A stretch of 9,442 nt of DNA from JBAYGJ01 sp041666685 (GTDB lineage: Bacteria > Patescibacteriota > Patescibacteriia > UBA10025 > JAHIVO01), in the NCBI GenBank assembly GCA_041666685.1, contig JBAYGJ010000036.1, forward strand, positions 1-9,442, in the 5' to 3' direction. The notes below the pieces were generated by a model. That model saw only the letters and a program-made list of their open reading frames with translations. It was not told the DNA's origin and did no database searches. The first letter of the stretch is position 1, and the number at the start of each line of letters is the position of its first letter. A program made the position numbers and the translations under genes. Shown one piece after another: positions 5,169-9,442 of the stretch.

Positions 5169-5258
5169 TGCGGGCATGACGGTAAAAAATAGCATGGACA
5201 ATACCCCAATAATTACGATGATCAGCCAAACTACTCGAATAGCCTTTCTTTTATTCAT
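5157..5258 (-). CDS. 33-residue single-helix membrane peptide on the minus strand
   Basis: Reading the minus strand from ATG at 5258-5256 to TAA at 5159-5157 gives 33 residues. A basic start, MNKRKAIR, is followed by one hydrophobic helix (VVWLIIVIIGVLSMLFFTVM) and a PALTS end. A positive N-terminus plus one membrane helix is the layout of real bacterial membrane microproteins, and I recall similar short basic-plus-helix proteins annotated as hypothetical in Patescibacteria. It fills the only gap between lepA and the next gene, overlapping the lepA 3' end by 12 bases. Its ATG lies 12 bases from the divergent gene start at 5271. It has no Shine-Dalgarno sequence, like most genes in this half. 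Function unknown. The alternative is a chance frame. Confidence 0.5.
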   Translation of the reverse strand: MNKRKAIRVVWLIIVIIGVLSMLFFTVMPALTS

Positions 5259-5270
5259 ATATTTTTAATC

Positions 5271-5765
5271 ATGTTTGAAAGCAAGATAGAAAAAAACATC
5301 AAGGAGGGCGAGGAAGTGATCCGTATCGTGCGTAAATATCCGCTGGTTTTCTGTTGGCCGATATTTTGGAGTGCCATTTTTATTATAGCACCATTTTTTT
5401 TCCTTGTCCCGCTCTGGCAATGGGGGAGATGGGGTGTCGGCCTTTTTTTCATTTCTCTGGTTTTTGGTCTCCTGTTGGGTGTTCGAGTGGCGGTGTTGTA
5501 TTCATTGAATATTTTTGTTATCACTTCAGAACGCATTATTGATATTGATCAGACAGGCTTTTTCAGCAGAACTGTTTCTGAGACGACATACGACAAAATT
5601 CAGGATGTAAGTTATTCTATCAAGGGGATTATGCAGACGTTTTTGCATTACGGTGACGTCATCATCCAAACCGCTGGACAGCAAGTAAATTTGGAACTCA
5701 ATTCGGTAAAAGACCCAGAAAAAATACAACAGGTCATTATCCACGTTAAGCAGGATAACAGTTGA
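5271..5765 (+). CDS. bPH2-domain (YdbS-like) membrane protein
   Basis: The 164-residue product has a charged N-terminal region (1-23) with a GEEVIRIVRKYP stretch. Two membrane helices follow at about 25-47 and 55-78. The C-terminal bacterial pleckstrin-homology domain spans about 79-160. The domain shows the usual pattern: NIFVITSERIIDIDQTGFFS, then TVSETTYDKIQDVSYSIKG, then FLHYGDVIIQTAG. This order (membrane hairpin then bPH2) is widespread in small hypothetical proteins of Gram-positive bacteria and Patescibacteria. The biochemical role of the domain is not established. No Shine-Dalgarno sequence precedes ATG 5271. The AT-rich TATATT at 5258-5263, 7 nt upstream, could be a -10 box for a leaderless message, though no -35 box is clear. 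The next gene begins 12 bases after its stop. Confidence 0.85.
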   Translation: MFESKIEKNIKEGEEVIRIVRKYPLVFCWPIFWSAIFIIAPFFFLVPLWQWGRWGVGLFFISLVFGLLLGVRVAVLYSLNIFVITSERIIDIDQTGFFSRTVSETTYDKIQDVSYSIKGIMQTFLHYGDVIIQTAGQQVNLELNSVKDPEKIQQVIIHVKQDNS

Positions 5766-5777
5766 TACATAATTAGG

Positions 5778-6542
5778 ATGAAAATATTGAAGAAAATTTC
5801 ATATCTCGCCGGTACTGTTTTGCTTTTCGGGGCGCTGTTGCTGTGGAATTCCTTCCACCATCTGACCTATTTTGTCATAACCTCAACGCTTCTTTTGTAT
5901 GCCTTAACGGTATTGATTCTTCTCGCACGGCGAATTGCCTGGAAGGAAGTGCTGAGTTTCGTCGCCCCTAGTGGGTTATTTTTGATAAGTTCATTGATAT
6001 TTTTTTCACTCATTGACCATCCATTAGTCAGGGTAATTTTTTTGATTTTGGTGACTATCGGGTACTTCATGGAGCTGGATAACCTATATATTTATTTGTA
6101 TGAAACGGAAAAATACCAGCCATATGCGCTGGAAAATGTTCATGGGTATGTCAATTTAACTTCATTATATTTGCTAGTCAGCAGCTTATACGGATTACTG
6201 CTATACTTTAATTGGCCGAGCTGGATAGTCATTATTTTTGTCTTTTTTCTAACCGTATTTTTTGCCTGGCGAACACTCATTTCATATAAAGTTGATAAGT
6301 CCAAGAGCAGAATTTATATATTCATATCAGGGTTATTATTGGCCGAGTCCGCTTTAATAGTGAACTTTTTACCTACGTCATACCTTTTTAACGGACTGGT
6401 TTTGGCGATTATTTATTATTTTCTGATCAACTTTTTACGTGATTACTTGCGGGATATGCTTGACAAGAAGGCGCTGGTGAAATATTCAGTCATTTCGGGG
6501 AGTGCGATGCTGATCAGTATTCTGACAACACGATGGTTTTAA
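5778..6542 (+). CDS. Polytopic membrane protein, about nine helices, function unknown
   Basis: I do not recognise the family. The 254-residue product is hydrophobic almost throughout. Nine membrane segments can be placed at about 7-24, 30-50, 59-79, 83-100, 127-144, 148-166, 178-198, 202-220 and 235-252. The longest hydrophilic loop (about 101-126: DNLYIYLYETEKYQPYALEN and following) separates helices 4 and 5 and holds several Tyr, Glu and Asn residues, so it may carry the activity. Positive clusters (RRIAWKE and KVDKSKSR) suggest cytoplasmic loops. The start ATG 5778 has AGG directly abutting it, too close for a normal ribosome binding site. A CATAAT at 5768-5773 could be a -10 box. It lies 12 bases after the bPH2 gene and 17 before the next, in one likely transcription unit. 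Confidence 0.8.
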   Translation: MKILKKISYLAGTVLLFGALLLWNSFHHLTYFVITSTLLLYALTVLILLARRIAWKEVLSFVAPSGLFLISSLIFFSLIDHPLVRVIFLILVTIGYFMELDNLYIYLYETEKYQPYALENVHGYVNLTSLYLLVSSLYGLLLYFNWPSWIVIIFVFFLTVFFAWRTLISYKVDKSKSRIYIFISGLLLAESALIVNFLPTSYLFNGLVLAIIYYFLINFLRDYLRDMLDKKALVKYSVISGSAMLISILTTRWF

Positions 6543-6551
6543 ACTGATAAT
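6522..6551 (+). promoter_or_regulatory. Promoter of the HtrA-like gene, inside the preceding gene's end
   Basis: CTGACA at 6522-6527 (5 of 6 to the -35 consensus) and GATAAT at 6546-6551 (5 of 6 to the -10 consensus) are separated by 18 nt. The start point would be near 6558, 2-3 nt before ATG 6560, giving a leaderless message as at murJ. The -35 box lies in the last codons of the upstream membrane protein gene. Confidence 0.5.
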
Positions 6552-6559
6552 ATATTATT

Positions 6560-7813
6560 ATGAAAGCAAAAATTAGCCCCACATCTCCAAAAGCCAGTAA
6601 TGATAAGCTGCGTGATATTTCGGAAGTTTACAATCGTGAAATGTCCGAAATCATCAAGCCGGCCAAGAATAAAAATCAAAGTCAAGTCTGGCTGTTATTA
6701 GTCGTGGTAATAGTAGGTTTTTTTGCCGGAGTCATCAGCCAGCTGGTATTGATGTCCTACGGCCAAAATTTTCCGTTGCTTTCGAAATTAGGAATTTTTA
6801 ACTGGGGGACGCAGATACTCACTGTTACTAGCCAAAAAACCGGTACAGTAAAGACTGATTTTACCACGCAATTCACCCAAGTACTGCCGCAAATTTCACC
6901 ATCGGTAGTCTCAATTTATGCAGCCAGCAACCAAGCTGGTGATTTTTCCGGATTACTGACAGATGCGGACAGGCTTGGCACCGGTATGGCTATTACCAAG
7001 GACGGCTATCTGGTAACGTTAAAAAGTATTATTTCCGGAAATACCAAATTATTTGTCACTACAGCTCAGAATGACACTTATCCAGTGCAGACAATTTTTC
7101 CAGACCCATCTTCGGAGTTTGTTTTTTTAAAGGTCAAGAATGAAAATTTGACGGTTGTCCCTCTCGCTGATCTTGCATCCATTTCTCAGCTTGATCAGGT
7201 TGCGGCATTATCAATCGACAGAAACGTCTCGCAAAACAGGATCAATCTAGATTATATCGCTTCATTGAGTTACCAACCGACAGGTACCTTGCATGATTTA
7301 ATTTATTCTTCCGACATGTACAATCAAGGAATTATTTTAGGTGGCGCATATACCGAAAAAGAATCGAGAGTGATTTTTACAGAAAAGGGTGAAGCGCTCG
7401 GGATTGCCAGGACCAACGCAGCAATTACCATCGTTACTGCTTTTTCGGATATTCTGCCAGTCCTCGACCAACTGTCTGATGATAAAATAATACGTCCGGT
7501 ATTCGGGATTCGATATTTTGATTTATCCAACAGTAATTCATTGGATACTACTCTGACGCACGATTTGACCGCTGGGGCTTTGATCATTTCAGATGATGAA
7601 AAGAATTATCCCAGCGTCATCTCTAAAAGTCCGGCGCAAAAAGCCGGACTGCAAAAAGGGGATATTATTACCTCAGTTGATAGCCAAAATATTTCCAGCG
7701 TAGTCAAGTTGAATTCGCTTATTTTATCCAAAAAGCCGGGCGATACCATCACGGTCGAATTCAATCGAAAAAATATAGAGAAAGAAGTGAAGATCACCTT
7801 ATCGACCACATAA
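6560..7813 (+). CDS. HtrA-like trypsin/PDZ protein with lost catalytic triad
   Basis: The 417-residue product has a polar cytoplasmic start, one membrane helix (about 43-65), an extracytoplasmic trypsin-like domain (about 100-305) and a C-terminal PDZ domain (about 335-415). This is the DegP/HtrA order. Landmarks are ISPSVVSIY (112-120), LGTGMAITKDGYLVT (139-153), RPVFGIRYFDL (312-322) and SPAQKAGLQKGDIITSVDSQ (357-376). The catalytic positions are not conserved: TNNHVV of HtrA reads TLKSII, putting Ser156 in place of His; DPxSDLAVLK reads DPSSEFVFLK, putting Glu186 in place of Asp; GNSGGPL reads GIILGGA, putting Leu260 in place of Ser. It is therefore probably a pseudoprotease that binds unfolded or C-terminal peptides, or acts as an adaptor or chaperone. 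It has no Shine-Dalgarno sequence. Its stop is 6 bases before the next gene, an active secreted protease, which may be its partner. Confidence 0.8.
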   Translation: MKAKISPTSPKASNDKLRDISEVYNREMSEIIKPAKNKNQSQVWLLLVVVIVGFFAGVISQLVLMSYGQNFPLLSKLGIFNWGTQILTVTSQKTGTVKTDFTTQFTQVLPQISPSVVSIYAASNQAGDFSGLLTDADRLGTGMAITKDGYLVTLKSIISGNTKLFVTTAQNDTYPVQTIFPDPSSEFVFLKVKNENLTVVPLADLASISQLDQVAALSIDRNVSQNRINLDYIASLSYQPTGTLHDLIYSSDMYNQGIILGGAYTEKESRVIFTEKGEALGIARTNAAITIVTAFSDILPVLDQLSDDKIIRPVFGIRYFDLSNSNSLDTTLTHDLTAGALIISDDEKNYPSVISKSPAQKAGLQKGDIITSVDSQNISSVVKLNSLILSKKPGDTITVEFNRKNIEKEVKITLSTT

Positions 7814-7819
7814 CAACCA

Positions 7820-9442
7820 ATGACTGTTGGTAAAAGCTCAACATTTTTTCTCGTTGGCGCATTGGCGGTTGTTTTTACAATGGCTACATCCAAACCGGCG
7901 TTGGCAAAAGAAGGTAACGACGCGCTTATCATCCAGCACAAAAACGGAGCCATACATAAAATCAACGTTACTGATCAGAAAACATTATCATTGGCATATT
8001 CGCGCTTTACTCAAGATCCTGAGATTTCATATGTCGGATTAAATCATACATTCGAAATGGCTACCAATCCGAATGATCCATTGTACGGCGCCCAATGGTA
8101 TCTGCCCCACATCGGACTTCCGGAAGTATGGGGCGGAGCGACAGGAACCAAAGAAATTGTCGTGGCGGTATTGGATTCCGGTGTCGACATCGCTCATCCG
8201 GACTTGTCCGGGAATATCTGGTCAAATCCAGGCGAACTGGCGAATAATGGCATTGACGATGACGGCAACGGGTATATTGATGACATCAATGGATGGGATT
8301 TCGTAGGGGATTCATTTGACCCAAAACCAAAGTTTGACGCAGGATGGAGCGTTACCGGCGTGAATCATGGGTCTGTCGTGGCGGGGATCGTCGGTGCCTT
8401 AGGCAACAACAACACGGGAATTTCTGGGGTAAATTGGCAAGTGAGTATTATGCCATTGCGTGTTCTAAATGGAGCCGGTGTTGGAGATACGCAGACAATT
8501 TATCGGGCAGTCCAATATGCCATCGCGAATGGCGCTGATTTTATCAACTTAAGTTTTGTCGGTGATCAGGACGATTTACTGTTGGCACAGGCTATCAATG
8601 TTGCCGCTGAACGGGGGATTATTACTTTTGCGGCGGCTGGGAATGAAGGGATAAATCTAAACACAGTGCCGCGCTATCCGGCGTGCGATAAAAATGTCAT
8701 TACTGTGGGAGGAACTGATCAGTATGATCAGCGGGTAATTTTTTATAATGGAAATGGCGTTGCCAGCGGCGGATCAAATTATGGTTCGTCCTGCCTATCA
8801 CTGGTAGCTCCGGCAGTTAACTTCACAAGTACTGGTTTTTATGATGCGCCACACGATCTGACGAATTATTATTTATCTTCCTGGTATGGTACATCGTTTG
8901 CTACGCCCCTGGTCACTGGAGCCGCGGCCCTCTTAAAAGCTTGGAACCCTACTCTGACCGGCCAACAGATTATTACGTTGTTAAAAGAAAATGCGCTGGA
9001 TATAAATTTGAAAAATCCTTCAGTTTCCGGTCAGCTAGGATCGGGACGCTTATCACTTGATAACATTTTTCAGGCGCAAATACCATCACTCGATACCTAT
9101 AATATTATCGTCGGGACACGAAGCGGCGGAGCCCCCCAGGTCAGGATAGCAAATATTGACGGTAGTTTCGCGAACCAGTTTTTTGCTTTTCCTTCGACAG
9201 ACCGTTTCGGAGTGAATACCGCATCAGCGGATATGAATAATGACGGGGCATCTGAAGTAGTATCTGCCGAAGGCTACGGCGGAACGTCGGTTGTCCGTAT
9301 CCAAACGAAGGATGGGTCAATCCAGAGCCAGTTCTTCGCGTATGCCACAACCTTCCGTGGCGGCGTGTCTGTGGCCACTGGCGACGTCAATGGGGACGGT
9401 ACGGATGAGATCATTACCGGCGCCGGATCTGGCGGTGGCCCC
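7820..9442 (+). CDS. Secreted S8 subtilisin-like serine protease with FG-GAP-like repeats (partial)
   Basis: The frame is open from ATG 7820 to the right edge, 541 residues without a stop. Residues 1-29 are a signal peptide ending KPALA. The propeptide-like region reaches about residue 90. The S8 domain then runs to about 415, with the triad complete: Asp119 in VAVLDSGVD, His183 in NHGSVVAGIVG and Ser359 in GTSFATPLVTG. The oxyanion Asn275 lies in AAAGNEG. The His motif reads HGS rather than the usual HGT. A calcium-loop-like NNGIDDDGNGYIDD (142-155) is inserted, as in many bacterial subtilases. From about 428 a repeat of about 51 residues begins (VRIxxxDGSxxxQFFA, then DxNxDGxxE); two copies are complete and a third is cut by the edge. 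Such FG-GAP-like repeats form beta-propellers on cell-surface proteins. It follows the HtrA-like gene by 6 bases, with no Shine-Dalgarno sequence. Confidence 0.9.
   Translation, partial: MTVGKSSTFFLVGALAVVFTMATSKPALAKEGNDALIIQHKNGAIHKINVTDQKTLSLAYSRFTQDPEISYVGLNHTFEMATNPNDPLYGAQWYLPHIGLPEVWGGATGTKEIVVAVLDSGVDIAHPDLSGNIWSNPGELANNGIDDDGNGYIDDINGWDFVGDSFDPKPKFDAGWSVTGVNHGSVVAGIVGALGNNNTGISGVNWQVSIMPLRVLNGAGVGDTQTIYRAVQYAIANGADFINLSFVGDQDDLLLAQAINVAAERGIITFAAAGNEGINLNTVPRYPACDKNVITVGGTDQYDQRVIFYNGNGVASGGSNYGSSCLSLVAPAVNFTSTGFYDAPHDLTNYYLSSWYGTSFATPLVTGAAALLKAWNPTLTGQQIITLLKENALDINLKNPSVSGQLGSGRLSLDNIFQAQIPSLDTYNIIVGTRSGGAPQVRIANIDGSFANQFFAFPSTDRFGVNTASADMNNDGASEVVSAEGYGGTSVVRIQTKDGSIQSQFFAYATTFRGGVSVATGDVNGDGTDEIITGAGSGGGP

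Noticed and set aside
4927..5229. 100-residue minus-strand frame over the lepA end
   Set aside because: It lies mostly antisense to the conserved LepA C-terminal domain and has no family pattern; the short peptide at 5157-5258 in another frame is the better candidate.
7827..8538. Three separate plus-strand frames of 64-77 residues (7827, 8073, 8344)
   Set aside because: All are out-of-frame shadows of the subtilase, whose own frame is open to the window edge.
1..9442. CRISPR array, insertion sequence or integrase
   Set aside because: No regularly spaced direct repeats and no transposase, integrase or Cas reading frame on either strand.

Overview
The window looks like a chromosomal segment of a Candidate Phyla Radiation (Patescibacteria) bacterium. 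The evidence is a typical core of MurJ followed by an overlapping lepA, a LepA switch region reading ITIKLQPVRM (a variant I associate from memory with this group), a bPH2 membrane protein, short tightly packed membrane and surface genes, and a subtilase fused to FG-GAP-like repeats. This assignment rests on protein character only and was not searched.

Left region (1-1726). This part is gene-poor. It holds the tail of a possible membrane protein (2-85), a 3-helix membrane protein (237-476) and a secreted pilin-like protein (890-1279). The rest is unusually rich in inverted repeats and RNA-like folds. There is a 14-bp inverted repeat (105-157), two copies of one imperfect hairpin repeat (151-202 and 727-772), a multi-hairpin RNA-like segment ending in a terminator-like stem (557-732), and two more long palindromes (1301-1374). 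Most striking is a probable free-standing small RNA gene (about 1419-1577). It has a consensus -35 box, a 21-bp closing helix that pairs properly only as plus-strand RNA, an open central region and a bulged upper stem. That architecture resembles 6S RNA, but the identity is unproven. Another hairpin (1583-1611) follows it. From 1622 to 1688 I see only two very short palindromes (1628-1639 and 1656-1666).

Right region (1727-9442). This part is compact. murJ (lipid II flippase) is driven by an extended -10 promoter that ends almost at its ATG, and lepA (EF4) overlaps its end. A 33-residue single-helix peptide gene lies on the minus strand between lepA and the next gene. Then come a bPH2-domain membrane protein, a 9-helix membrane protein of unknown function, an HtrA-like trypsin/PDZ protein that has lost all three catalytic residues, and a secreted S8 subtilase with an intact triad that runs off the window. 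Genes here generally lack Shine-Dalgarno sequences. At least two (1727 and 6560) have promoters placed for leaderless transcription, whereas the left-hand genes at 237 and 890 have clear ribosome binding sites.

Functionally the right half is about the cell envelope: peptidoglycan precursor export, membrane proteins, and an adjacent pair of envelope proteins, one a dead protease and one a live one. lepA is the translation housekeeping gene among them.
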